13,549 nucleotides of DNA from an uncultured Clostridia bacterium (GTDB taxonomy: Bacteria > Bacillota > Clostridia > TANB77 > CAG-508): positions 1 through 13,549 of the forward strand of contig CAOPQH010000031.1 in the NCBI GenBank assembly GCA_948505485.1, in the 5' to 3' direction. Under the pieces are notes generated by a model. The model saw only the letters and a list, made by a program, of their open reading frames with translations, had not been told where the DNA came from and did no database searches. The position numbers were made by a program, and so were the translations under genes. Positions 1 through 7,252 of this stretch are shown one piece after another (position 1 is the stretch's first letter; the number at the start of each line of letters is the position of its first letter).

Positions 1-1924
1 CTAAATTTTTTACATATTTTGCATTTGAATGAATAAAATTTCTTCTTGGTTCAACTTCATCACCCATTAATATTGTAAATGTTTCATCAGCTTTTATAGC
101 ATCTTCCATTGTTACTTTTACTAATATTCTTTTTTCTGGATTCATAGTAGTTTCCCATAATTGCTCTGGATTCATTTCACCAAGACCTTTATACCTTTGA
201 AGAGATAATTGATCTCTTGCAATTCCTTTTTCTTCTAAATCTTTATATGATTTTTCTAGATCTTCATCTGTATAACAATAAATATCTTCCATTCCTTTTT
301 TTGATAATTTATATAGAGGTGGTTGAGCTAAAAATACGTTCCCATTTTCTATAAGAGGTCTCATATATCTAAAGAAGAATGTTAATAATAATGTTCTTAT
401 ATGAGAACCATCTACGTCTGCATCAGCCATTATTATAACTTTTCCATATCTTATTTTTGTTATATCAAAATCACTTCCAATTCCTGCACCTACTGCTAAA
501 ATAACAGGTTGTAATTTTTCATTATTGTATATTTTATCTGCTCTAGATTTTTCTACATTAAGCATTTTTCCCCATAATGGCAAAATTGCTTGATATTTTC
601 TATCTCTACCTTGTTTTGCACTACCTCCTGCTGAATCTCCTTCAACTATGTAAACTTCACATTCTTCTGGAACTTTGCTACTACAATCTGCTAGTTTTCC
701 TGGTAAAGTTGATGTTTCCAATGCACTTTTTCTTCTGACTAATTCTCTTGCTTTTCTTGCAGCTTCTCTTGCTCTTGATGCACTTATACATTTTTCTAAT
801 ATAGATTTAGCAACTGAAGGATTTTCTTCTAAAAATGTTGATAACGCTTCATTTACCATACTTTGAACTACACCTGTAACTTCACTATTTCCTAATTTAG
901 TTTTAGTTTGTCCTTCAAATTGAGGCTCTTTTACTTTTACAGATACGACTGCGGTTATTCCTTCTCTTATATCTTCTCCTTGTAAATTTGAATCTTTTTC
1001 TTTTAAAATATTATGACTCCTTGCATAATCATTAAAAACCTTTGTTAAAGATCTTTTAAATCCCTCTAAATGCGTTCCTCCCTCAATTGTATTTATATTA
1101 TTTACAAATGTATAAATATTTTCAGAATAAGAAGAAGTATATTGAATTGCTATTTCAACTGGTGTTTCTCCTGATTTTTCTATATATATAGGCATTTTGT
1201 GTAATTTATCTTTATTTTTATTTAGATATTCAACAAAAGAAATTAAACCACCTTCAAAATGAAATTCTGCCTTTTTTATATTTTCTTCATCTCTTTTATC
1301 TTCTATATTTATTTTTAAACCTTTTGTTAAAAATGCCATTTCTCTAAATCTTTTTTCTAATACTTCGTATTCATATTCTAAAGTTTCAAAAATAGTATTA
1401 TCAGCTAAAAATCTAACTTTAGTACCTGTTTTATCAGAATCACCTATTTTTTCTAAAGGTTTAATCGTTTTACCTTTTTCGAAATACATTTGATATATTC
1501 CGCCATCTCTTTCTATTGTTACTTCTGTCCATTCAGATAAAGCATTTACAACAGAAGATCCAACTCCATGTAATCCTCCTGAAACTTTATATCCACTATC
1601 TCCTCCAAATTTTCCACCTGCATGTAAAACTGTATATACAGTCTCTGCTGTAGATATTTTAGTTTTTGGATGTATTTCAACAGGTATTCCTCTCCCATTA
1701 TCTTGAACACTTACTATATTACCTTTTTCTATTTCAATATTTATTTCTGTACAATATCCTGCTAACGCTTCATCAACACAGTTATCAACAATTTCATAAA
1801 CCATATGATGTAAACCTCTTACAGATGTACTTCCTATATACATTCCTGGTCTTTTTCTTACAGCCTCAAGACCTTCTAGTACTTGTATTTGTTCAGCTCC
1901 ATATTTATGATCATATTTTTCCAT
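1..1924 (-). CDS. gyrB: DNA gyrase subunit B (3' end cut by window edge)
   Basis: ATPase subunit of type II topoisomerase gyrase, which with GyrA introduces negative supercoils ahead of replication forks. The frame stays open for 641 codons from ATG at 1924 to the window edge. Seen in order: N-terminal start MEKYDHKYGAEQIQVLEG, the GHKL ATPase motifs (VDNCVDEALAG, DNGRGIP, GGLHGVG), the TOPRIM motif EGDSAGG starting at residue 428, and DADVDGSH starting at residue 501. The last visible residues (FIHSNAKYVKNL) match the family's extreme C-terminus, so only a few codons are missing. A full AGGAGGA ribosome site (plus-strand 1931-1937) abuts the recF stop, 13 nt upstream of the start, so it is probably co-transcribed with recF. 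gyrA would be expected just beyond the edge (inference). Confidence 0.97.
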   Translation of the reverse strand, partial: MEKYDHKYGAEQIQVLEGLEAVRKRPGMYIGSTSVRGLHHMVYEIVDNCVDEALAGYCTEINIEIEKGNIVSVQDNGRGIPVEIHPKTKISTAETVYTVLHAGGKFGGDSGYKVSGGLHGVGSSVVNALSEWTEVTIERDGGIYQMYFEKGKTIKPLEKIGDSDKTGTKVRFLADNTIFETLEYEYEVLEKRFREMAFLTKGLKINIEDKRDEENIKKAEFHFEGGLISFVEYLNKNKDKLHKMPIYIEKSGETPVEIAIQYTSSYSENIYTFVNNINTIEGGTHLEGFKRSLTKVFNDYARSHNILKEKDSNLQGEDIREGITAVVSVKVKEPQFEGQTKTKLGNSEVTGVVQSMVNEALSTFLEENPSVAKSILEKCISASRAREAARKARELVRRKSALETSTLPGKLADCSSKVPEECEVYIVEGDSAGGSAKQGRDRKYQAILPLWGKMLNVEKSRADKIYNNEKLQPVILAVGAGIGSDFDITKIRYGKVIIMADADVDGSHIRTLLLTFFFRYMRPLIENGNVFLAQPPLYKLSKKGMEDIYCYTDEDLEKSYKDLEEKGIARDQLSLQRYKGLGEMNPEQLWETTMNPEKRILVKVTMEDAIKADETFTILMGDEVEPRRNFIHSNAKYVKNL

Positions 1925-1937
1925 TAATTTTCCTCCT

Positions 1938-3014
1938 CTATATATTTTTATCTAAAACTGATCCGTTAACTACATTATATGAAAAAGTTTCTAAATTTTC
2001 AAGCTTTAATTTTTCTGTACATGTTATAATAACTTGTATATTATTTATATTTTCTAATAATTTTTTTCTTCTATTTATATCTAGTTCAGACATAAAGTCA
2101 TCTAACAGTAAAATAGGATATTCTCCTAATTCATCATAAATAATATTTAATTCAGATAATTTTAAAGAAAGAATTGCTGTTCTATGTTGACCTTGAGAAC
2201 CATATATGTTAACATTTTTCTCATTTATATATATCACAAAATCATCTCTATGTATACCTTTTGTTGTAAAACCTTTTATAATATCTAATTTTCTTCTTTC
2301 TTTTAATAATTTTAAAAAATCTTTTTTATCTTTACAATCTGAAAAATATTCTATATTTATGTCTTCTTTATTATTAGTTATTTCCTTATGAATTATTTTT
2401 AATTTATTAAATATTTTTTCTATAAATTCATTTCTATATTTATATATTTTATTACCATATTCTACTAATTTTTCATCCCAAATTTCTAATAAACTTTCAT
2501 TCTTATCTTCAAATTTTATTTGTCTCAGATAATTATTCCTTTGCTCTAATGTTTTTAAATAAAGGCTTAATATATGCATATAATTTGGTTTTATTTGACT
2601 TATCATAATGTCTAAAAATTTTCTTCTTTTTTGAGGACCACCTTTTAATATTTCTATATCATCAGGAGTAAACATAACTACGTTTATATTTCCTAATAAT
2701 TCACTTAATTTTTTTTGTTTAATTTTATTTACATAAATCTGTTTTTTGTTTGATAATTCTATTTTTATGTTACCTTCTCTATTTTTGTTTTCAAAATTTA
2801 TATTTATAAATGAACTTTCTTTATTAAACTTTATTAATTCTTTATCTTTATTAGTTCTAAAAGATTTTCCCATACTGCATATAAAAATAGACTCCAATAT
2901 ATTGGTTTTTCCTTGTGCATTTTCTCCATATAAAACATTTATATTTTTATTAAAATTTATTTTTTCATAATCATAATTTCTAAAATTTTTAATTTCCAAT
3001 TCTTTTATCCACAT
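1938..3014 (-). CDS. recF: DNA replication and repair protein RecF
   Basis: SMC-like ATPase that acts with RecO and RecR to load RecA at single-strand gaps. 358 residues from the chosen start, normal for the family. Walker A is GENAQGKT at residues 30-37; the ABC-type signature region (GSQGQHR) begins near 272 and Walker B (ILLLDDF) near 301. The open frame extends upstream to an ATG at 3047, but the start MWIKELEIKNFRNY at 3014 is preferred: it matches the family's usual N-terminus and has GGAG (plus 3021-3024) six bases ahead. The gene is separated from dnaN by 282 bp including a probable terminator, so it likely has its own promoter; gyrB follows after 13 nt. Confidence 0.96.
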   Translation of the reverse strand: MWIKELEIKNFRNYDYEKINFNKNINVLYGENAQGKTNILESIFICSMGKSFRTNKDKELIKFNKESSFININFENKNREGNIKIELSNKKQIYVNKIKQKKLSELLGNINVVMFTPDDIEILKGGPQKRRKFLDIMISQIKPNYMHILSLYLKTLEQRNNYLRQIKFEDKNESLLEIWDEKLVEYGNKIYKYRNEFIEKIFNKLKIIHKEITNNKEDINIEYFSDCKDKKDFLKLLKERRKLDIIKGFTTKGIHRDDFVIYINEKNVNIYGSQGQHRTAILSLKLSELNIIYDELGEYPILLLDDFMSELDINRRKKLLENINNIQVIITCTEKLKLENLETFSYNVVNGSVLDKNI

Positions 3015-3296
3015 ATTGTTCTCCATTTGTTTATTATTATATAACAAAAATAAAAATATTTCTTAATAAATTTCTTTTTTATCTTTTTCTCTAAAAATTA
3101 AAATTATATAATAAAATGTATTTTAAATATTTTCTTTTAGCCTTTCGTATTTTTAAAATAATGTGATTAAATAAAATATCTATTATAATATTTTCAATTT
3201 TTTCTTTATATAAAAATAATATATTAAAATTTCCTATTTATATTAAAAATTGGACAATTTATTAACAAAAACTTGTCCAATTTAATAAAATATTTT
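3015..3296. other. dnaN-recF intergenic region without a gene
   Basis: Extremely AT-rich stretch of 282 bp. On the minus strand, where an S4-domain gene (yaaA/rlbA) would be expected, stop codons interrupt every frame and no S4-like peptide can be read. It holds the dnaN terminator at its dnaN side. Several TATAAT hexamers lie on the minus strand (plus-strand 3182-3187, 3103-3108, 3036-3041) and could be -10 boxes for recF-gyrB, but none has a convincing -35 element at 16-18 bp, so no promoter is called. Confidence 0.6.
3245..3283 (-). terminator. Probable intrinsic terminator of dnaN
   Basis: Perfect 11-bp inverted repeat AAATTGGACAA / TTGTCCAATTT (3247-3257 and 3273-3283) around a 15-nt loop, 13 nt past the dnaN stop. 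Read on the minus strand, the second arm runs into five U. The stem has only four G-C pairs, so efficiency is uncertain. It would uncouple dnaA-dnaN transcription from recF-gyrB. Confidence 0.6.
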
Positions 3297-4412
3297 TTAT
3301 TCCTTTAATCTTATTGGTAATACCATATAAGTATAGTTTTTGTTTTCTGTAGACTTTATTAAACATGGTGCTATATTACTACCAAATTCAAAATAAACTT
3401 CTTCATCTTCAATAGATTTTAAACTATCTATAAAATATCTAGGATTAAATCCAACTTCTAAATTTTTCCCTTCTGTAGAAACAAAAATTTCTTCTTTAGC
3501 ATCACTTGTTTGATTTGTACAAGATATTGTTACTTTTCCTATATCTACTGAAACTTTTACTGGATATTTTTTTTCTTTTTCTACAGATGATGATGATATT
3601 AACATTATTCTCTCAAAACAATCCTGTATATTATTTTTATTAACTTTTATTCTTGTTTCCCAATTACTTGGAATAACAGATTTATAATTTAAAAATTCAC
3701 CTTCTAAAATTCTTGTTACTATTTTACAATTATCCATTTCAAAAAGAGCCTGATTTTTAGAAACACCAATCTTAATTAAATCAAATGAATCAGATATTAT
3801 TTTATTAACTTCATTTAATGTTTTCCCTGGTATTACTGCACTAAAATCATTTGTTTTATTACTTAAAAATACTGATCTTAATGCTAACCTAAATCCATCA
3901 ACAGCAACTAAATTTAATTTATTATTTTCAACTTCAAATAAACATCCTGTAAAAATAGGTCTATTTTCTTCAGTACTAACAGCAAATATTGTTTTTCTTA
4001 TCATATTTTTTAATGTATTTTGTTCTAATTCTATTGAATTTTCTATTTCTATTTTTGGTAATTCAGGAAATTCTTCTGGATTCATTGTTGATAATTTATA
4101 TAATGATCCTTCACATTCTATTTCCAATAAATTATCAGAATTTAAAGATATATATATTTCTGTATCTGGAAGCTTTCTAATAATTTCACTAAACATTACA
4201 GCATTTACTACTGTATTTCCTTGCTCTTTTACATCACATTCCATTACATATTCTATACCTATTTCTAAATCATAGGTTGTTAATTTTATTTCATTATCAT
4301 TTGTTTGAATTAATATTCCCTCTAAAATAGGCATTGTTGTTTTAGAAGCAACACCTTTTACTACGGAATTAATAGCTTTAAGTATTTTATCTTTATAACA
4401 AACTACTTTCAT
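3297..4412 (-). CDS. dnaN: DNA polymerase III subunit beta (sliding clamp)
   Basis: Ring-shaped processivity clamp that tethers the replicative polymerase to DNA and recruits partners at the fork. 371 residues from the chosen start, close to the family's usual 365-380. The N-terminus (MKVVCYKDKILKAINSVVKG), the segment TTMPILEGILI, the central VDGFRLALR motif and the C-terminal end (YMVLPIRLKE) are characteristic. The frame extends upstream to an ATG at 4487, but the ATG at 4412 has an excellent AAAGGAGGT ribosome site five bases ahead, and the upstream 25 residues do not resemble the family. It lies downstream of dnaA as in most bacteria, with a 322-bp gap containing DnaA-box-like sites. Confidence 0.97.
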   Translation of the reverse strand: MKVVCYKDKILKAINSVVKGVASKTTMPILEGILIQTNDNEIKLTTYDLEIGIEYVMECDVKEQGNTVVNAVMFSEIIRKLPDTEIYISLNSDNLLEIECEGSLYKLSTMNPEEFPELPKIEIENSIELEQNTLKNMIRKTIFAVSTEENRPIFTGCLFEVENNKLNLVAVDGFRLALRSVFLSNKTNDFSAVIPGKTLNEVNKIISDSFDLIKIGVSKNQALFEMDNCKIVTRILEGEFLNYKSVIPSNWETRIKVNKNNIQDCFERIMLISSSSVEKEKKYPVKVSVDIGKVTISCTNQTSDAKEEIFVSTEGKNLEVGFNPRYFIDSLKSIEDEEVYFEFGSNIAPCLIKSTENKNYTYMVLPIRLKE

Positions 4413-4734
4413 AGCAACCTCCTTTATAATAAAAATAATATAATTAGTAATAATAGTATTAGGTATTGTGGAAATTGTGTAAAACAATAAAATACCTTAT
4501 AAATACTATAAAAAACAATGTTTATATGTTGGTGGAAAATTCCAATAATAATCCACAGATATAAAAAATTAATGTTTAAAATTATATAATGAACACATTA
4601 TTTACAAGTTATTAACAAATAGTTGTGAATATCTAATACATTACTTCCGTAAGTAAAAATAAAATAAATTTTTACAAACTTTGGTTTTACCAAACACAAA
4701 TTTAAAAAAGATATTAAAAAGGTTTTTATTTAAA
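4413..4734. other. dnaA-dnaN intergenic region, possible second part of a bipartite origin
   Basis: 322 bp with no gene. In B. subtilis the region between dnaA and dnaN (incC) is part of a bipartite oriC. Here there are only degenerate DnaA-box-like 9-mers: TAATCCACA at 4549-4557 (one mismatch to TTATCCACA), and TGTGGAAAT at 4467-4475, TTATTAACA at 4609-4617 and TGTGAATAT at 4624-4632 (two mismatches each). Small hairpins TTTGGT/ACCAAA (4680-4694) and TTACTT/AAGTAA (4641-4656) lie nearer dnaA; neither is followed by a good U-run on the minus strand, so I do not call a dnaA terminator. A minus-strand TATAAT (4581-4586) could serve dnaN but lacks a good -35. Origin function is inference. Confidence 0.45.
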
Positions 4735-6072
4735 TTATTTTCCATTTATAATTATATTTTTAACACTTTCCACAATTAATTTTGTATTTTGATTTTCTTT
4801 TATTTCTTTATCTATCTTCCTATAACCATGCATAACTGTAGAATGATCTCTATTACCAAAATCCTCTCCTATCTTAGGGAAAGACATATTAGCTACTTCT
4901 CTACAAATGTACATTGCAATTTGTCTAGGAAAAGCAATATCATTTGATCTTTTATTTCCAATTAAATCTTTTTTATCTATATTAAAATATTTGGATACAG
5001 TCTCTTGTATAAAATCAGAAGATATAACTTTTTCATTTTCTGTCTTAAATTCATTAATAGTATTTTCAGCAAGTTCTATGGTAATAGAACTATGAGTAAG
5101 AGAAGCTCTAGCAACTATTTTATTAAAAACACCTTCTAATTCCCTAATATTTGAATCTATTTTATTTGCAATATTAGAAAGAATAATATCATCAATAATT
5201 ATATTTTCATCTTGAGCTTTTTTTCTTAATATAGCTAATCTAGTTTCATAATCAGGACAAGAAATGTCTGCTAATAATCCCCATTCGAATCTAGATTTTA
5301 AACGATCTTCTAAAAATTGAATATCTCTTGGTGGTTTATCACTAGAAAGTATAATTTGTTTTCCACTTTCATGTAAAGAATTAAAAGTATGGAAAAATTC
5401 TTCTTGAACTCTTTCCTTTCCAGCTATAAATTGAATATCATCAATTAAAAGAACATCTATATTTCTATATTTATTTCTAAAAATTTCATTTTTATTATCT
5501 TTAATAGCATTTATTAATTGATTGGTAAATGTTTCAGAAGTAACATATAAAATATTAGAATTTTTATTATTACTTAATATTCTATTACCGATTGCATGCA
5601 TTAAATGAGTTTTTCCAAGACCAACTCCTCCATATAAAAATAAAGGATTATATGAATTTGCAGGTGAATCTGCAACAGCTAAAGCAGCAGCATGAGCTAA
5701 TCTATTATTATTTCCCACAACAAAAGTACCAAAAGTATATTTTGGATTTAATGTTTTATTAGTATAATTTATTTCATTATCTGAATTTTCATTATTATTA
5801 TCTACTTTTTCTTTAGTTTCATTTGATTCTAGAACGACTGAAAAAGACCAATCCGTATTATTAATAAACTTAAGAGTATTTAATATAAGGCTTGAGTAAC
5901 GTGTTTCTATAGAATCCTTTTGAAATTCTGAATTTGCAATAAATATAATATGATTATCTTTTATAGATTTAATTTCTAAAGGTTTTATCCAAGTTTCATA
6001 AGAAATAGAAGTAACCTCCTCTTTTAAAAGTTCTTTTGCTTTAGTTAGAAGATCATTTTTATCTATAGACAT
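4735..6072 (-). CDS. dnaA: Chromosomal replication initiator protein DnaA
   Basis: AAA+ ATPase that binds DnaA boxes at oriC, melts the duplex and helps load the helicase; it also acts as a transcription factor. 445 residues, standard length. Domain I is about residues 1-80 (ETWIKPLEI), followed by a short Asn/Glu-rich linker (about 85-110). The AAA+ core shows Walker A GGVGLGKTH (148-156), Walker B VLLIDD (207-212), sensor 1 SSDKPP (243-248), the arginine-finger region DRLKSRF and sensor 2 RELEG (310-314). Domain IV carries the DNA-binding signature ending GNRDHSTVMHGYRKI (406-420). Start ATG at 6072 is preceded by AAAGGAT. It is divergent from rpmH, and DnaA boxes in its leader and upstream region suggest autoregulation (inference). 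Confidence 0.98.
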   Translation of the reverse strand: MSIDKNDLLTKAKELLKEEVTSISYETWIKPLEIKSIKDNHIIFIANSEFQKDSIETRYSSLILNTLKFINNTDWSFSVVLESNETKEKVDNNNENSDNEINYTNKTLNPKYTFGTFVVGNNNRLAHAAALAVADSPANSYNPLFLYGGVGLGKTHLMHAIGNRILSNNKNSNILYVTSETFTNQLINAIKDNKNEIFRNKYRNIDVLLIDDIQFIAGKERVQEEFFHTFNSLHESGKQIILSSDKPPRDIQFLEDRLKSRFEWGLLADISCPDYETRLAILRKKAQDENIIIDDIILSNIANKIDSNIRELEGVFNKIVARASLTHSSITIELAENTINEFKTENEKVISSDFIQETVSKYFNIDKKDLIGNKRSNDIAFPRQIAMYICREVANMSFPKIGEDFGNRDHSTVMHGYRKIDKEIKENQNTKLIVESVKNIIINGK

Positions 6073-6098
6073 TAGTATACATCCTTTCTAAAATTGAG

Positions 6099-6130
6099 TT
6101 ATCCACAAAACTTTCCACAACTGTTGATAA
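6099..6130. promoter_or_regulatory. DnaA-box cluster, dnaA-proximal
   Basis: TTATCCACA at 6099-6107 is a perfect plus-strand DnaA box. CTTTCCACA at 6111-6119 has two mismatches in the same orientation. TGTTGATAA at 6122-6130 is a minus-strand box with one mismatch. The cluster lies 27-58 bp upstream of the dnaA start codon, inside the predicted dnaA leader, so bound DnaA could also repress its own gene (inference). Confidence 0.8.
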
Positions 6131-6209
6131 CACAATTGAAAAATTTTAAAAATTAAGAATAAAAATTTAAAATACAAAAAATAAAATTCATAATTCTTTA
6201 CATTTTGAT

Positions 6210-6239
6210 ATAATATCAGATAATATATAAATAAGTCAA
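6210..6239 (-). promoter_or_regulatory. Candidate dnaA promoter
   Basis: On the minus strand, -35 TTGACT (plus-strand 6234-6239), an 18-bp spacer, then -10 TATTAT (6210-6215), giving a leader of about 130 nt before dnaA. The -10 overlaps a dyad TGATAT-A-ATATCA (6206-6218). A near-perfect DnaA box (6246-6254) sits just upstream of the -35, consistent with DnaA autoregulation. Other -10-like hexamers exist in this AT-rich sequence, so the exact promoter is uncertain. Confidence 0.5.
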
Positions 6240-6245
6240 TATAAT

Positions 6246-6275
6246 TGTGGAAAAAAAACAAAAAATTGTGGATAA
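6246..6275 (-). promoter_or_regulatory. DnaA-box pair, rpmH-proximal
   Basis: TGTGGATAA at 6267-6275 is a perfect box in minus orientation. TGTGGAAAA at 6246-6254 differs at one base and has the same orientation, 21 bp away (about two helical turns), so both would face the same side of the helix. Confidence 0.78.
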
Positions 6276-6476
6276 AAAATCAACAGCTGTTTATAAATTT
6301 TTTAAAATAAAGTGGAAAGCTTTAATAATAGCATAAATCAAACTTTTTTATTGTTCCTTAAAATTATTATGTGCTAAAGTTATTATATAAATTTATATAC
6401 AATAATTTTATATAATAGAAAAAACAGCAAAGGCGTAGTTCCTTAAGAAAAAAAGTAAAATAAAAGCTAAAAAAAC

Positions 6477-6506
6477 TTGACATATAAATATAAAATATTG
6501 TATAAT
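6477..6506 (+). promoter_or_regulatory. Strong sigma-A type promoter of rpmH
   Basis: Perfect -35 TTGACA (6477-6482), 18-bp AT spacer, perfect -10 TATAAT (6501-6506). Predicted transcript start near 6513 gives a leader of about 70 nt that contains two small hairpins, TTGTTA/TAACAA (6515-6531) and TTTCC/GGAAA (6535-6548), ahead of the AGGAGGT ribosome site. Confidence 0.87.
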
Positions 6507-6585
6507 CGATATACTTGTTATTTTGTAACAATTATTTCCGTTAGGAAAACAATATATATTTTTATAAAAAATTAGGAGGTGCAAA

Positions 6586-6720
6586 ATGAAAAGAACATTT
6601 CAACCAAAAAATAGACAAGAAAAAAAGGAACATGGATTTATGAAAAGAATGAAAACAAGAGCAGGAAGAAATATATTAAAAGCTAGAAGAGCAAAAGGAA
6701 GAAAAAAAATCTGTGCTTAA
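6586..6720 (+). CDS. rpmH: 50S ribosomal protein L34
   Basis: Small, very basic protein of the large ribosomal subunit. 44 residues, the normal size, starting MKRTFQPKNRQ and ending ARRAKGRKKICA, which follows the L34 pattern closely (MKRTFQPK at the front, GFMKRMKTRAGR in the middle, RRAKGRK near the end). AGGAGGT ribosome site at 6574-6580, five bases before the ATG. It is first on the plus strand after the origin, driven by a near-ideal promoter and followed by a terminator hairpin, so it is likely expressed far above the genes behind it. Confidence 0.98.
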   Translation: MKRTFQPKNRQEKKEHGFMKRMKTRAGRNILKARRAKGRKKICA

Positions 6721-6729
6721 TTTTATTTT

Positions 6730-6752
6730 AAGGCCATAAAAATGGCCTTTTG
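6730..6752 (+). terminator. Intrinsic terminator/attenuator after rpmH
   Basis: Perfect 8-bp stem AAGGCCAT / ATGGCCTT (6730-6737, 6742-6749) with an AAAA loop and a short T-rich tail, TTTTGGTTT. It begins ten bases after the rpmH stop. The broken U-run suggests partial termination, letting some transcripts reach rnpA. Confidence 0.8.
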
Positions 6753-6817
6753 GTTTAAATTAAAAGATGAACAAGCTTTTTTTTCATTATATTTTTATAT
6801 ACGTAAAATTGGCACAC

Positions 6818-6879
6818 GAACAAATTCACGGAAAGAAAAAGTAAAAATTATGCTAGTATTAAGGCTTTCCTATTTGTTC
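6818..6879 (+). promoter_or_regulatory. Leader hairpin immediately upstream of rnpA
   Basis: In the 178-nt rpmH-rnpA gap, GAACAAAT (6818-6825) pairs with ATTTGTTC (6872-6879). After a 4/1-nt internal loop, GGAAAG (6830-6835) pairs with CTTTCC (6865-6870), enclosing a 29-nt A-rich loop. The structure ends about four bases before the GGAGG ribosome site of rnpA (6884-6888). It lacks a U-tail, so it is not a terminator; a role in translation, stability or RNA processing is possible. Function is inference. Confidence 0.45.
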
Positions 6880-6898
6880 TATCGGAGGATGTTAAATA

Positions 6899-7252
6899 AT
6901 GAAAAAAACAGAAATGTTAAAAAAAAATTATGAATTTAAAAATGTTCTATCAAAAGGAAAATACTATTCAGCAGAAATAATAGAAGCTTTTATATTAAAA
7001 AACAAGAAAAATAAAAATTACTTAGGATTAGCTATTAGTGTTAAATTAGCCAAGGCAAATAAAAGAAATTATATAAAAAGAATATTAAGAGAAAACTATG
7101 CATTATTAGAAGAAAGAATAGAAGAAGGTAATTCTATAGTATTTTTATTAAAAAAGAAAGCAAAGATAGAAAATATAGAATTTTATAAAATAAAAAAAGA
7201 TATGGAAAATATATTTGATAGAGCAAAAATATTAAAAGAAGAAAAAATATGA
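6899..7252 (+). CDS. rnpA: Ribonuclease P protein component
   Basis: Protein subunit of RNase P, which with the RNA subunit removes 5' leaders from pre-tRNAs. 117 residues, basic, family-typical length. The N-terminal segment MLKKNYEFKNVLSKGK and the helix KRNYIKRILREN (55-66) correspond to the conserved RNR-motif region; the third position of RNR is Tyr58 here instead of Arg/Lys. GGAGG lies ten bases before the ATG. The stop TGA overlaps the yidD start (ATGA), implying translational coupling. Confidence 0.95.
   Translation: MKKTEMLKKNYEFKNVLSKGKYYSAEIIEAFILKNKKNKNYLGLAISVKLAKANKRNYIKRILRENYALLEERIEEGNSIVFLLKKKAKIENIEFYKIKKDMENIFDRAKILKEEKI

Larger units (their letters stand above)
6073..6476. 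other. Candidate replication origin (oriC) between dnaA and rpmH
   Basis: Noncoding AT-rich region between the divergent dnaA and rpmH genes, the classic position of oriC in Bacillota. It contains perfect DnaA boxes at 6099-6107 and 6267-6275 and near matches at 6111-6119, 6122-6130 and 6246-6254. The left and right box groups face in mostly opposite directions, with an almost pure A/T stretch (about 6131-6245) between. Perfect palindromes AACAGCTGTT (6282-6291) and TATATAAATTTATATA (6384-6399) lie beyond the right group. Which AT-rich block unwinds cannot be told from sequence alone. Gene orientation and base skew both switch here, supporting origin function. Confidence 0.8.

Noticed and set aside
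1666..2970. Plus-strand open frames over gyrB and recF, with many hydrophobic residues
   Set aside because: Antisense shadows of AT-rich genes; the apparent membrane character comes from T-rich codons. The same applies to antisense frames over yidC, jag, mnmE, mnmG and rsmG.
4641..4694. Hairpins after dnaA as its terminator
   Set aside because: Stems are only 6 bp and no proper U-run follows on the minus strand.
6353..6446. Direct repeat GTTCCTTAA (6353-6361 and 6438-6446) in the origin region
   Set aside because: Two 9-base copies with no further pattern; could easily be chance.
6742..6933. 63-codon plus-strand open frame starting in the rpmH terminator and overlapping rnpA
   Set aside because: It begins inside the terminator stem, has no ribosome site, resembles no family, and overlaps the real rnpA start.
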